Of a DNA stretch of 64,000 nucleotides, positions 26,545 through 35,810 are shown one piece after another. Within the stretch, counting starts at the first letter, position 1. Each line of letters begins with the position of its first letter. This stretch comes from Massilia forsythiae (GTDB lineage: Bacteria > Pseudomonadota > Gammaproteobacteria > Burkholderiales > Burkholderiaceae_D): contig NZ_CP051685.1 in the NCBI RefSeq assembly GCF_012849555.1, positions 930,001 to 994,000 on the forward strand, written 5' to 3'. A program made the position numbers and the translations under genes. The notes under the pieces are model-generated. The model worked only from the letters and a program-made list of their open reading frames with translations, was not told the origin of the DNA and searched no databases.

Positions 26545-27090
26545 ATGCTGAACCGAGTCGTGACAGTGGCCGCGCTGGCGGTGGGCGGCATGATGCTGTC
26601 GAAGCAGATGAAGAAAGGTCGTGGCGACGGCGCGGATGCGTCGATCCTCGAGACCGTCGAGGTCAATGTCCCCGTAAAAACTGCCTATAACCAGTGGACC
26701 CAGTTCGAGGATTTCCCGCAATTCATGGCCAGCGTCCACGAAATCCGCCAGCTCGACGACAGGCACCTGCACTGGAAGGCCAACGTGGCCGGCCAGGACA
26801 AGGAGTGGGACGTCGAGATCACCGAGCAGATCCCGGACAAGCGCATCGCCTGGCGCAGCACCAGCGGCGTGCCGAACGGCGGCGTGGTGACCTTCCACAG
26901 GATTTCCGGCGACTTGACGCGGGTGACGCTGCAGATGGATTACCACCCGGAAGGGCCGCTGGAAAAACTGGGCGACGCCTTTGGCGCGGTGCGCCTGGAA
27001 ACCCGCACCAACCTGCAGAAGTTTAAGGACATGCTGGAAAGCCGTGGCAAGGAAACCGGCGGATGGCGCGGCAGTATTACACAACATTGA
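26545..27090 (+). CDS. SRPBCC family protein (polyketide cyclase/dehydrase-like)
   Basis: START-like lipid/ligand-binding fold, 181 aa. The N-terminus MLNRVVTVAALAVGGMMLSK is a single hydrophobic helix, so the protein may be membrane anchored. The SRPBCC domain begins at ETVEVNVPVKTAYNQWTQFE, followed by DFPQFM, a common signature of the COG5637/cyclase-like subgroup, and continues with WDVEITEQIPDKRIAWRS. A perfect AAGGAGGT ribosome-binding site seven bases before the ATG suggests strong translation. It stands alone, divergent from uvrD, and is followed by a REP-like element. The ligand is unknown. Confidence 0.85.
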   Translation: MLNRVVTVAALAVGGMMLSKQMKKGRGDGADASILETVEVNVPVKTAYNQWTQFEDFPQFMASVHEIRQLDDRHLHWKANVAGQDKEWDVEITEQIPDKRIAWRSTSGVPNGGVVTFHRISGDLTRVTLQMDYHPEGPLEKLGDAFGAVRLETRTNLQKFKDMLESRGKETGGWRGSITQH

Positions 27091-27124
27091 GCGACCGATA
27101 GCAATAGTATTGCTGGCCTAAAAA

Positions 27125-27341
27125 CCGTCGTTCCAGGCACTGCCTGAAACGACTCCCCGCGAAGGCGGGGACCCATGCTGAGCATCCACAGTTGGTATTT
27201 CTGGAAATATTCCAGTTGCTTCAATGGCAATGAATTCTGTTGCTCAGTATGGGTCCCCGCGTGCGCGGGGACGACGCGCTACGGGTTTAAGCAGAGATAA
27301 CGATTATCTTGGACAGTAGTGCGCCTTCGCGGGGACGACGG
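27125..27341. repeat. Composite REP/BIME-like element, copy D
   Basis: It begins with the gtcgttccaggca-tgcctgaaacgac palindrome (27127-27153), followed by the left hairpin unit, an 80-base AT-richer spacer, the inverted right unit at about 27248-27276, the conserved atcttggacagtagtgcgc segment and a further half hairpin. Most of it is nearly identical to copy E at 31711. Confidence 0.88.
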
Positions 27342-27377
27342 CTGTTGTGCTGGCCGATCAAGCGCCGGCTTTGCCGG

Positions 27378-29474
27378 TCACCACACCCGGCAACGCTGTT
27401 CCTTGACCATCGGCTGCCCCGGCTTGCACTGGAACGCCGCCTGGAACTGCGGCATGTTCACCACCAGGCCGTTCACGCGGTAGCGGCCCGGCGAGTGCGG
27501 GTCGGTCATCGCGGTCACGCGCAGGTTTTCCGGACGGTCGTTTTCGCAGGCCCACTGCGCGTTGCCGACGAAGAAGCGCTGCTCCGGCGTGAGGCCGTCG
27601 CGCAACGGCCGTGCCTGTTGCGGCATGCTGGCCATCTCGGTCTGCCACGCCATCCAGCCCAGGATCAGCCCGCCCAGGTCGGCCACGTCCTCGCCCAGCG
27701 TCAGCTTGCTGTTGATCTTGATGTCGTCCACCACGGTGTACTGCGCGTACTGGTCGACGATGCATTGGGCGCGCTCTTCGAAGGCCTTGGCGTCTTTCTT
27801 CGTCCACCAATCCTTGAGGTTGCCCTTGGCGTCGAACTGGCGGCCTTCGTCGTCGAAGGCGTGGGTCAGTTCGTGGCCGATGGTGCCGCCGGTGTTGCCG
27901 TAGTTGGGCGCATCGTCCATCTTCGGATCGAACAGCGGCGGTTGCAGCACGCCGGCCGGGAAGTTGATGTCGTTCATCTGCGGATCGAAATAGGCGTTCA
28001 CCGTCGGCGGCGTCATGTGCCATTCGCTGCGGTCGAGCGGCTTGCCGATCTTGGCCAGGTCGCGCCGCATCTCGAAGCGGTTGCCGCGCTCGACGTTGCC
28101 GGCGAAATCGTCCGGCTTGACCTGGTAGCTGCCGTAGTCGCGCCACTTGTCCGGGTAGCCGATCTTGTTGACGATCGCCGCCAGCTTTTCCTGCGCGCGC
28201 GTCTTGGTCTCCGGGCTCATCCATTCGAGCGAATCGATGTCCTTCTTCATCGCCTCTTCCACCTGGCGCGTCATGTGCAGCGACTTCGCCTTCAGTTCAG
28301 GCGAAAACGCGCGGCCGACGAATTCCTGGCCCAGCGCCTCGCCCAGCTGGTGGTCGACCAGCGCCACGCAGCGCTTCCAGCGCGGTTGCTGCTGCTGCAC
28401 GCCGCGCAGGATCTTGCTGAAGAAATCGAAGTGCTCGTTGTCGAAATTCGCCGCCAGCACCGGCGACAGGTTGCGCGCCACGTGCCAGCGCAGGTAGGTG
28501 CGGGTGGCGGCCACGTCATGGCCAGCCCACAGCTTGGCCAGCGCCTTGAAGAAAGCCGGTTCGGTGACATTGAAGGTGGTTTGACCGCCCTGCCCGACCT
28601 CGTCCAGGTAGGCGTGCCAGTCGAAGCCCGGGGTCAGCGCCTGCAGGCCCTTGGCATCGACTTTATGAAACAGTTTATACGGATCGCGCTTGTCGACGCG
28701 CGACAGCGAGGCCTTGGCCAGCGCGGTTTCCATTGCCATCACGCGCTCGGCGTTGCGCTGCGCCACGGCGCCATCGTCGCCCAGCAATTGGAAGGTGTTG
28801 GCGATGTGGGCGACGTACCTGGCGCGCACTTCCTTCGACTTGGCGTCCTGCTTCAGGTAGGAATCGCGGTCCGGCAAGCCCAGTCCGCCGGCGGTGGCGA
28901 AGGCGATCACGCGCGACGAATCGCCGAAGTCCTGGCTCGAGCCGAAACCGAAGAACAGGCCCGGATCGGCCAGCGACAGATGCAGGCGAGCCAGCACGCG
29001 CGGCAAATCGCGGTTGGATGTCAGCGCCGCGATCTGGTCGAAATACGGGCGCAAGGGCGCGGCGCCGCGCGCTTCGATGGCGCGCTCGTCCATGCAGGCG
29101 CCGAAGTAGTCGCCGATCTTTTGCTGGCTGGCGTTACGCCCGTCCTGCTTCTTGGACAGGTCTTCGAGGATGCCCCACAGGTAGCGCCGGTTATCCTGGG
29201 CCAGCTTGCCGTACACCGACCAGCGCGCCTGGTCGGCCGGCACCGGGTTGTTCTTCATCCAGCCGCCGCAGGCGTACTGATAAAAATCGACGCAGGGATC
29301 GGCGCTCTTGTCCATCGAATTCACGTCCAGGCCGGGCGTGTACGGGAAGGCGGTGGCCGGACGCTCGCCGGCGGCAATAGCGGCATTTGCGGCGGGGACG
29401 GCGGGGTTCTGGGCGCAGGCCAGCGCAGCGGCGCCGGCGAGGGAAAGACAGAGTGCGAGGCGGGCTGGGCGCAT
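27378..29474 (-). CDS. M13 family metallopeptidase (neprilysin-like)
   Basis: Secreted or periplasmic zinc endopeptidase, 698 aa. A signal peptide (MRPARLALCLSLAGAAALAC, then AQ) is followed by the family start GLDVNSMDKSADPCVDFYQY and ACGGWM. The zinc site is HELTH (near residue 535, in IGHELTHAFDDEGRQFD), with the third ligand Glu in EDVADLGGL and the supporting NAYFDP about 40 residues earlier. It ends CRVW, the classical M13 C-terminus. The frame opens 60 codons upstream but the signal peptide fixes the start. The cysteine after the hydrophobic stretch could also be a lipobox, although the fit is weak. No partner genes. Confidence 0.93.
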   Translation of the reverse strand: MRPARLALCLSLAGAAALACAQNPAVPAANAAIAAGERPATAFPYTPGLDVNSMDKSADPCVDFYQYACGGWMKNNPVPADQARWSVYGKLAQDNRRYLWGILEDLSKKQDGRNASQQKIGDYFGACMDERAIEARGAAPLRPYFDQIAALTSNRDLPRVLARLHLSLADPGLFFGFGSSQDFGDSSRVIAFATAGGLGLPDRDSYLKQDAKSKEVRARYVAHIANTFQLLGDDGAVAQRNAERVMAMETALAKASLSRVDKRDPYKLFHKVDAKGLQALTPGFDWHAYLDEVGQGGQTTFNVTEPAFFKALAKLWAGHDVAATRTYLRWHVARNLSPVLAANFDNEHFDFFSKILRGVQQQQPRWKRCVALVDHQLGEALGQEFVGRAFSPELKAKSLHMTRQVEEAMKKDIDSLEWMSPETKTRAQEKLAAIVNKIGYPDKWRDYGSYQVKPDDFAGNVERGNRFEMRRDLAKIGKPLDRSEWHMTPPTVNAYFDPQMNDINFPAGVLQPPLFDPKMDDAPNYGNTGGTIGHELTHAFDDEGRQFDAKGNLKDWWTKKDAKAFEERAQCIVDQYAQYTVVDDIKINSKLTLGEDVADLGGLILGWMAWQTEMASMPQQARPLRDGLTPEQRFFVGNAQWACENDRPENLRVTAMTDPHSPGRYRVNGLVVNMPQFQAAFQCKPGQPMVKEQRCRVW

Positions 29475-29584
29475 GGCAGGATTCCGGTTGGCTGAAAGGC
29501 TCGATCGAGGGTGAACATCGAGGCGTGCATCGAGGCGCGCTATGCTGCCATACAAATATTGGCTGAGCAATATTGACTTCCGAA

Positions 29585-29630
29585 ACCACAAACAAAATGC
29601 GGCACTGTCCAATAAGGAACAGTGCCGCAT
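29585..29630 (-). terminator. Rho-independent terminator after the outer-membrane protein gene
   Basis: The 12-bp perfect stem atgcggcactgt/acagtgccgcat (29597-29608 and 29619-29630) is followed on the minus strand by TTTGTTTGTG. It lies 50 bases past the stop of the barrel gene and upstream of the M13 gene, separating the two transcripts. Confidence 0.88.
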
Positions 29631-29680
29631 TCGATGCATGCCGCCGCGCGCCAAGCGCCGGCGGCCGTCAGCCCGTCAGA

Positions 29681-30202
29681 TCAACGGAACTGCCAGACGA
29701 CGCTGGCGCTGATGTTGCGCGAATCGCTCGACGGCTTTTGCGCCTCGATGCGGCCCGAGAAGTTCGGTGCGAAGGTGTAGTTCAGGCCGATGCCGTACAG
29801 GCCGGTGCTGTCGTCGGCGCCGCCGCTGACGCCCATCACGGTCGCCTTGGCGCGCAGCTTGTTGTAGCCCAGGCGGCCGTACACGTCCAGGGCTTCGTTC
29901 AGCGGGTAGGAGCCGATCAGCGACAGGTGGGTCTGCTTGGCCTTGACGTCGCCGCTGTACAGGCGATTGTTGGCGACGACGTCGAAGTCGTAGGTACCCA
30001 GGTGGCGATAGCCCGCCTCGACGGCGAAGAACTGGTTGAAGCCGTAGCCCACGAAGCCGCCGAAGCTGCCCTTGCTGCTGCCGAAGTCGTCGATCTTGGT
30101 CGAGCCGGCATCCAGGCCGCCGTAGAAGGCGATCGGGGCGGCTGCGAACGACGAGGAAGCCACCAGGGTCAGTGCTGCTGCGGCAACGATTTTCTTGAAC
30201 AT
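29681..30202 (-). CDS. Small outer-membrane beta-barrel protein
   Basis: Outer-membrane protein of the 8-strand OmpX/OmpA-barrel kind, 173 aa. The signal peptide MFKKIVAAAALTLVASSSFA is followed by strands with alternating hydrophobic residues; GFVGYGFNQFFAVEAGYRHL, YPLNEALDVYGRLGYNKL and GLYGIGLNYTFAPNFSGRIE are typical, and the protein ends in Trp-Gln-Phe-Arg (SASVVWQFR), near the usual C-terminal aromatic signal. No peptidoglycan-binding domain. It has its own promoter and a 5' hairpin, and a strong terminator, consistent with an abundant monocistronic transcript. Exact function unknown. Confidence 0.85.
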   Translation of the reverse strand: MFKKIVAAAALTLVASSSFAAAPIAFYGGLDAGSTKIDDFGSSKGSFGGFVGYGFNQFFAVEAGYRHLGTYDFDVVANNRLYSGDVKAKQTHLSLIGSYPLNEALDVYGRLGYNKLRAKATVMGVSGGADDSTGLYGIGLNYTFAPNFSGRIEAQKPSSDSRNISASVVWQFR

Positions 30203-30237
30203 GTTTTTCCCGTTAATATGATTGTTGTGTGATTTTT

Positions 30238-30275
30238 CACAAACGGTATCAACCGTTTGTGAACGGGAAATTATA
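30238..30275 (-). promoter_or_regulatory. Promoter -10 and 5'-leader hairpin of the barrel gene
   Basis: On the minus strand a consensus -10 TATAAT lies at 30270-30275, with a weak TTGTGC -35 at 19-base spacing. About eight bases further, near the predicted 5' end of the mRNA, is the perfect 10-bp stem CACAAACGGT/ACCGTTTGTG (30238-30261) with a four-base loop. Such terminal hairpins protect ompA mRNA in E. coli; the role here is inferred. Confidence 0.6.
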
Positions 30276-30437
30276 CGGCTTTGACATTATTTTTGCACAA
30301 AGGTGGGGCGTATCGTGCGCATATGCATTGCAACGCACCAGTGCGGTGCCCGCCCATGAAAGCAGCAGGTGTCGGCAGGCGCCGGCGCTGCACTGCGGCA
30401 AGCGCGGAAAAGGCGCTTGCCGAAGTAACCGAAACGG

Positions 30438-31544
30438 TCAGAACACCACGACCGAGCGGATCGATTCGCCCGATTTCATCAGGTCGAAACCTTCGTTGAT
30501 GCGCTCCAGCGGCAGGTGGTGGGTGATCAGATCGTCGATATTGATCTTGTTTTCCATGTACCAGTCGACGATCTTCGGCACGTCGGTACGGCCGCGCGCG
30601 CCGCCGAAGGCCGAACCCTTCCACACGCGCCCGGTCACCAGCTGGAACGGACGGGTCGCGATTTCCTTGCCGGCTTCCGCCACGCCGATGATGATCGACT
30701 GGCCCCAGCCCTTGTGGCAGCACTCCAGCGACTGGCGCATGGTGGTGACGTTGCCGATGCACTCGAAGCTGTAGTCGGCGCCGCCGTCGGTCAGCTGCAC
30801 GATGGCGTCGACCACGTTCTCGACCTGGGTCGGATTGATGAAATGGGTCATGCCGAACTTGCGCGCCATCTCTTCGCGCGCCGGGTTGAGATCGACGCCG
30901 ATGATCTTATCTGCACCGACCATTTTCGCCGCCTGGATCACGTTCAGGCCGATGCCGCCCAGGCCGAACACGACGACGTTGGCGCCCGCTTCCACCTTGG
31001 CCGTGAAGATGACGGCGCCGATGCCCGTGGTGACGCCGCAACCGATGTAGCAGATCTTGTCGAACGGCGCGTCCGAACGCACCTTGGCCAGTGCGATCTC
31101 CGGCACCACGATGTAGTTCGAGAAGGTCGACGTGCCCATGTAGTGGTAGATCGGCTTGCCGTCCAGCGAGAAGCGCGAGGTCGCGTCCGGCATCAGGCCG
31201 CGGCCCTGGGTGGAACGGATCGCCTGGCACAGGTTGGTCTTTTGCGACAGGCAGAACTTGCACTGGCGGCATTCCGGGGTGTACAGCGGAATGACGTGGT
31301 CGTCCTTGCGCAAACTGGTCACGCCGGGGCCGACGTCGACCACCACGCCCGCGCCTTCATGGCCGAGGATGGCCGGGAAGATGCCTTCCGGATCGGCGCC
31401 GGACAGCGTGTAGTAGTCGGTATGGCAGATGCCGGTGGCCTTGACCTCGACCAGCACCTCGCCGGCCTTCGGGCCTTCCAGTTCGACTTCCTCGATCGTC
31501 AGCGGTTTGCCCGCCTGCCATGCGATGGCTGCCTTGGTTTTCAT
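30438..31544 (-). CDS. frmA: S-(hydroxymethyl)glutathione dehydrogenase / class III alcohol dehydrogenase
   Basis: Oxidises the formaldehyde-glutathione adduct with NAD, the main formaldehyde detoxification step, 368 aa. Zinc-type medium-chain dehydrogenase: catalytic-zinc ligands in GICHTDYYTLSG and GHEGAGVVVDVG, structural-zinc cysteines in ECRQCKFCLSQKTNLC, NAD fold VVFGLGGIGLNVIQAAKMVG near residue 195. Start MKTKAAIAWQAGKPL has AAGGA ten bases upstream; the longer frame is not conserved. The usual partner S-formylglutathione hydrolase gene is not adjacent. Downstream is a 9-bp stem-loop (30397-30421) without a T-run; upstream is REP copy E. Confidence 0.95.
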   Translation of the reverse strand: MKTKAAIAWQAGKPLTIEEVELEGPKAGEVLVEVKATGICHTDYYTLSGADPEGIFPAILGHEGAGVVVDVGPGVTSLRKDDHVIPLYTPECRQCKFCLSQKTNLCQAIRSTQGRGLMPDATSRFSLDGKPIYHYMGTSTFSNYIVVPEIALAKVRSDAPFDKICYIGCGVTTGIGAVIFTAKVEAGANVVVFGLGGIGLNVIQAAKMVGADKIIGVDLNPAREEMARKFGMTHFINPTQVENVVDAIVQLTDGGADYSFECIGNVTTMRQSLECCHKGWGQSIIIGVAEAGKEIATRPFQLVTGRVWKGSAFGGARGRTDVPKIVDWYMENKINIDDLITHHLPLERINEGFDLMKSGESIRSVVVF

Positions 31545-31710
31545 GTTGGTTGTTCCTTGCTCGATGAATGGACAAATACTGCGCGCGGCGACGATGGCGC
31601 GCCGGACGATCCGGGATGATACCAAGCCGGCCGGGAGGGCGTCGGAAGGCGTTTGATTTGTGCGGAAACCCGGTGACGTGCAGGCGTTTTTATTGGCGTG
31701 AAAATAAATA

Positions 31711-32005
31711 CCGTCGTTTCAGGCACTGCCTGAAACGACTCCCCGCGAAGGCGGGGACCCATGCTGAGCATCCACAGTTGTTATTTCTGAAATGTTCCAG
31801 TTGCTTCAATGGTAATAAATTCTGTTGCTTAGTATGGGTCCCCGCCTGCGCGGGGACGACGAGCTATGGGTTAAAGCAGAGATAACGCTTATCTTGGACA
31901 GCAGTGCGCGCAGGCGGGGACCCATACTGCATGAAGAGAACCGGCATGTCAGCATTTCGACTTCCGTGAAGTCAGCTTGGGTCCCCGCCTGCGCGGGGAC
32001 GACGC
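31711..32005. repeat. Composite REP/BIME-like element, copy E (longest)
   Basis: It starts with the perfect gtcgtttcaggca-c-tgcctgaaacgac palindrome (31713-31739), then a left hairpin unit, a spacer nearly identical to copy D, an inverted right unit ending near 31862, the atcttggacagcagtgcgc segment, and two more hairpin units around 31910-31930 and 31977-32005. It fills the gap of nearly 490 bases between frmA and the response-regulator gene, which holds no gene. Confidence 0.88.
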
Positions 32006-32033
32006 TGTGGCCTAGAACAATTTCAACACTGAT

Positions 32034-32684
32034 TCACTTGCCGCGCAGCCGTCCCGCAAACGCCCCATGCAGGCCGTTGAGCAATTCTTCCGCCGCCACC
32101 AGCTGCTCGGCCACCTCGTTGATCTTGCGCCGGCTGGAGCGCGCATGGTCGCGCAGCACCTCGAAGGCGACGTTGCGGTCGGTCTGGTAGCGCGCCATCA
32201 AGAGGCCCACGGCCAGGCTGGTCTCGCGGCCCGCGGCCAGCGCCGCGTTCAGGTTGGCTTCGGTGCGCCGCAGTTGGCGGATCTCGTCGGCGCGCGCCAG
32301 GGCCGACTCGAAGGCCGGCAGCAGGCGCGCGGCGTCGACCGGCTTGACCACGAAGCCGACCGCGCCGTGGCTGGCGGCCTGGCGCGCGGTCTCGGCATCG
32401 TCGACCGAGGACAGGAACATGAACGCCACCTGCGTGTGCTCGCGCAGGCGGCGCGCCAGGTCGAGGCCGGACATGCCGGGCATGTTGATGTCCAGGAGCG
32501 CCAGCGCGAAATCCGGCTCGTGCGCGGCTTCGCGCTCGCCGATGCGCTGCAGGGCCTCGGCGGCGGAACGGGTTTCCACGGTGTCGTAGCCGGCGTGGTG
32601 CAGGACGGTAGACAGGTATTCCAACAGGACGGCATCGTCGTCGACCAGCAGGACGGGGCGACGGGAAGTGGCGGGCGCGCTCAT
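32034..32684 (-). CDS. Response regulator with ANTAR RNA-binding domain
   Basis: Two-domain regulator, 216 aa. Receiver domain (residues 8-125) with acidic pocket VDDD and phosphoacceptor Asp65 in LLDINMPGMSGLDL; the switch residue region is FLSSVDD and the conserved Lys is in VVKPVD. A coiled-coil linker (ARADEIRQLRRTEANLNAAL) leads to a C-terminal ANTAR domain (VGLLMARYQTDRNVAFEVLR, then DHARSSRRKINEVAEQLV). ANTAR proteins bind paired hexaloop RNA hairpins and prevent transcription termination. No sensor kinase, nitrate or ethanolamine gene is near, so this is an orphan. Start MSAPATSRRP lacks a clear ribosome-binding site. Divergent from valS. Confidence 0.88.
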   Translation of the reverse strand: MSAPATSRRPVLLVDDDAVLLEYLSTVLHHAGYDTVETRSAAEALQRIGEREAAHEPDFALALLDINMPGMSGLDLARRLREHTQVAFMFLSSVDDAETARQAASHGAVGFVVKPVDAARLLPAFESALARADEIRQLRRTEANLNAALAAGRETSLAVGLLMARYQTDRNVAFEVLRDHARSSRRKINEVAEQLVAAEELLNGLHGAFAGRLRGK

Positions 32685-32841
32685 GGGGATCGTGTGATTT
32701 GGGAAAGGAGCTTTGAAAGGGCAAAAATATAGCATGCCGGTCGGTGACGACGGCCCAAAAATCGCGTCCCGGCGCCGGCGCAGGCTTTACGCCGTCAACT
32801 ATAATGGCCGTTTTCGCCAAACAGACATCCGAATACACGCC

Positions 32842-35652
32842 ATGGAATTAGCAAAGTCTTTCGAGCCAGCCGACATCGAACAATTCTGGCGCAGCGAATG
32901 GGAACAGCGCGGCTATTTTGCCGCCTCCATGGATGACGGCAAGCCGTCGTTCAGCATCCAGCTGCCGCCGCCGAACGTGACCGGTACCCTGCACATGGGC
33001 CACGCGTTCAACCAGACCATCATGGATGGCTTGACCCGCTACTACCGCATGCGTGGCTTCAACACCGCCTGGGTGCCGGGCACCGACCACGCCGGCATCG
33101 CCACCCAGATCGTGGTGGAGCGCCAGCTGGACGCCCAGAAGATCTCGCGCCACGACCTCGGCCGCGAAGCCTTCGTCGACAAGGTCTGGGAGTGGAAGGA
33201 AAAGTCGGGCAGCACCATCACCGGCCAGATGCGCCGCCTGGGCGCCTCGGCCGACTGGCAGCGCGAATACTTCACGATGGACGAGCCGCGCACGCAGATC
33301 GTGGCCGAAGTCTTCGTGCGCCTGTACGAGCAGGGCCTGATCTACCGCGGCAAGCGCCTGGTCAACTGGGACCCGGTGCTGGGCACCGCGGTGTCCGACC
33401 TGGAAGTCGATTCGCAGGAAGAAGACGGCTCGATGTGGTACATCCGGTACCCGCTGGCGGACGGCAGCGGCCACCTGACCGTCGCCACCACCCGCCCGGA
33501 AACCATGCTGGGCGACGTCGCCGTGGCGGTCGACCCGACCGACGAGCGCTACACGCACCTGCACGGCAAGATGCTGACATTGCCGCTGACCGGCCGCGAA
33601 ATCCCGGTCATCGCCGACGAATACGTCGATAAAGCCTTCGGCACCGGCTGCGTGAAGATCACGCCGGCGCACGACTTCAACGACTATGCGGTCGGCCAGC
33701 GCCACAACCTGGGCATGCCGAGCATCATGACCCTGCAGGCCAAGATCGTCGACGACGCGCCGGAATCCTACCGCGGCCTGGACCGCTTCGAGGCGCGCAA
33801 GAAAATCGTCGCCGACCTCGACGCCCAGGGCCTGCTGGAACAGGTGAAACCGCACAAGCTGATGGTGCCGCGCGGCGACCGCACCGGCGTCATCATCGAG
33901 CCGATGCTGACCGACCAGTGGTTCGTCGCCATGAGCAAGCCGGCACCGGAAGGCACCTTCAATCCGGGCAAGTCGATCACCGAAGTCGCGCTGGAAAAAG
34001 TGGCGAACGGCGAAATCAAGTTCGTGCCGGAGAACTGGAGCACCACCTACAACCAGTGGCTGGGCAACATCCAGGACTGGTGCATCTCGCGCCAGCTGTG
34101 GTGGGGCCACCGCATCCCGGCCTGGTACGGCCCGGAAGGGCAAGTCATCGTCGCGCGCAGCGAGGAAGACGCCAGGGCACAGGCGCTTGCCGCCGGCATC
34201 GCCGGCGAACTGCGGCGCGACGACGACGTGCTCGACACCTGGTTTTCGTCCGCGCTGGTGCCGTTCTCGACCATGGGCTGGCCCGCGCAGACAAAGGAGA
34301 TGGACCTGTTCCTGCCCTCTTCCGTGCTGGTGACCGGCTTCGACATCATCTTCTTCTGGGTGGCGCGCATGGTCATGATGACCGCGCACTTCACGAACAA
34401 GGTGCCGTTCGAGACGGTGTACGTGCACGGCCTGGTGCGCGATTCCTCCGGCCAGAAGATGTCGAAATCGAAGGGCAACACGCTCGACCCGATCGACCTG
34501 ATCGACGGCATCGACGTCGAATCGCTGGTGGCCAAGCGCACCACCGGCCTGATGGACCCGCGCGCCGCCGAGAAGATCGCCAAGGCGACGCGCAAGGAAT
34601 TCCCGGACGGCATCCCGGCCTTCGGCACCGACGCCGTGCGCTTCACCATGGCCAGCTACGCTTCGCTCGGCCGCAACATCAACTTCGACCTGGGCCGCTG
34701 CGAGGGTTATCGCAACTTCTGCAACAAGATGTGGAACGCGACCCGCTTCGTGCTGATGAACACCGAGGGCAAGGATTGCGGACAGCCGGACGCCGCCGAT
34801 TATTCGCAGGCCGACCGCTGGATCATCTCGCTGATGAACCGCGTCGAGCTGGAAGTGGCCAAGGGCTTCGCCGACTACCGCTTCGACAACATCGCCAGCG
34901 CCATCTACAAGTTCGTCTGGGACGAGTACTGCGACTGGTACCTGGAACTGGCCAAGGTGCAGGTCCAGCAGGGCACCGAAGCGCAGCAGCGCGCCACCCG
35001 CCACACGCTGGTGCGCGTGCTGGAAGTGATCCTGCGCCTGGCGCACCCGGTCATCCCGTTCGTCACCGAAGCCTTGTGGCAGGCGGTGGCGCCGCTGGCC
35101 GGCAAGGGAGCGGGAGAAAACCGCGACACCATCATGCTGCAACCCTACCCGGTCGCCGACGAGTCGCTGATCGACGAAGCGGCCGAAGCCTGGATGGACC
35201 AGTTCAAGAAGCTGACCGACGCCACCCGCAACCTGCGCGGCGAAATGAAGCTGTCGCCGTCGCTGCGCGTGCCGCTGATCGTCGAGCCGGGTTCCGAAGC
35301 CGACCGCGAGGCGGCCCAAGGCTTCGCGCCCTACGTGCAGCTGCTGGGCAAGCTGTCCGAGGTGCAGATCGTCGACGCGCTGCCGGAATCGCCGGCCGCG
35401 GTGTCGATCGTCGGCACCACCAAGCTGATGCTGAAGGTCGAGATCGACGTCGCCGCCGAGCGCGAGCGGCTGTCCAAGGAAATCGCGCGCGTGTCGGGCG
35501 AGATCGCCAAGGCCAACGGCAAGCTGTCGAGCGAGAGTTTCGTGGCGCGCGCGCCGGCCGCCGTGGTGGCGCAGGAACGCGAGCGCGTGGAAAACTTCGG
35601 CGCGACGCTGGCCAAGATGCAGGAGCAGCTGGCCAAGCTGGCCCACGCCTGA
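32842..35652 (+). CDS. valS: Valyl-tRNA synthetase
   Basis: Charges tRNA-Val, 936 aa, class I synthetase. Signature HMGH (residues 51-54, in [20 protein letters not shown]) and KMSKS (about 539-543, in [15 protein letters not shown]). The CP1 editing domain lies about 200-380 ([25 protein letters not shown]) and the anticodon-binding domain about 680-830. The C-terminal arm (residues about 870-936) is the expected coiled coil ([20 protein letters not shown]). Start [16 protein letters not shown] is the family start; the open frame continues upstream. A TATAAT at 32800-32805 may be its -10. It ends in a strong terminator. Confidence 0.96.
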   Translation: MELAKSFEPADIEQFWRSEWEQRGYFAASMDDGKPSFSIQLPPPNVTGTLHMGHAFNQTIMDGLTRYYRMRGFNTAWVPGTDHAGIATQIVVERQLDAQKISRHDLGREAFVDKVWEWKEKSGSTITGQMRRLGASADWQREYFTMDEPRTQIVAEVFVRLYEQGLIYRGKRLVNWDPVLGTAVSDLEVDSQEEDGSMWYIRYPLADGSGHLTVATTRPETMLGDVAVAVDPTDERYTHLHGKMLTLPLTGREIPVIADEYVDKAFGTGCVKITPAHDFNDYAVGQRHNLGMPSIMTLQAKIVDDAPESYRGLDRFEARKKIVADLDAQGLLEQVKPHKLMVPRGDRTGVIIEPMLTDQWFVAMSKPAPEGTFNPGKSITEVALEKVANGEIKFVPENWSTTYNQWLGNIQDWCISRQLWWGHRIPAWYGPEGQVIVARSEEDARAQALAAGIAGELRRDDDVLDTWFSSALVPFSTMGWPAQTKEMDLFLPSSVLVTGFDIIFFWVARMVMMTAHFTNKVPFETVYVHGLVRDSSGQKMSKSKGNTLDPIDLIDGIDVESLVAKRTTGLMDPRAAEKIAKATRKEFPDGIPAFGTDAVRFTMASYASLGRNINFDLGRCEGYRNFCNKMWNATRFVLMNTEGKDCGQPDAADYSQADRWIISLMNRVELEVAKGFADYRFDNIASAIYKFVWDEYCDWYLELAKVQVQQGTEAQQRATRHTLVRVLEVILRLAHPVIPFVTEALWQAVAPLAGKGAGENRDTIMLQPYPVADESLIDEAAEAWMDQFKKLTDATRNLRGEMKLSPSLRVPLIVEPGSEADREAAQGFAPYVQLLGKLSEVQIVDALPESPAAVSIVGTTKLMLKVEIDVAAERERLSKEIARVSGEIAKANGKLSSESFVARAPAAVVAQERERVENFGATLAKMQEQLAKLAHA

Positions 35653-35675
35653 CCGTCCTGCACACCCGTCCAGGA

Positions 35676-35709
35676 GCCGCACCGGGTCATGCCGGTGCGG
35701 CTTTTTTTT
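35676..35709 (+). terminator. Rho-independent terminator after valS
   Basis: Perfect 10-bp stem GCCGCACCGG/CCGGTGCGGC (35676-35685 and 35692-35701), six-base loop, followed by eight T residues. Confidence 0.95.
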
Positions 35710-35810
35710 GTTCCGCGCTGTCGATGAAATGCGGCTCATTTAACCATATCATGTAACCGTACATAAATTACAATTAGTAAATAACAATCGATAATCGGGG
35801 ACGGCCGCCA

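Noticed and set aside
30397..30421. Terminator after frmA
   Set aside because: A perfect 9-bp stem GGCAAGCGC/GCGCTTGCC exists, but no T-run follows on the minus strand, so I do not call a Rho-independent terminator.
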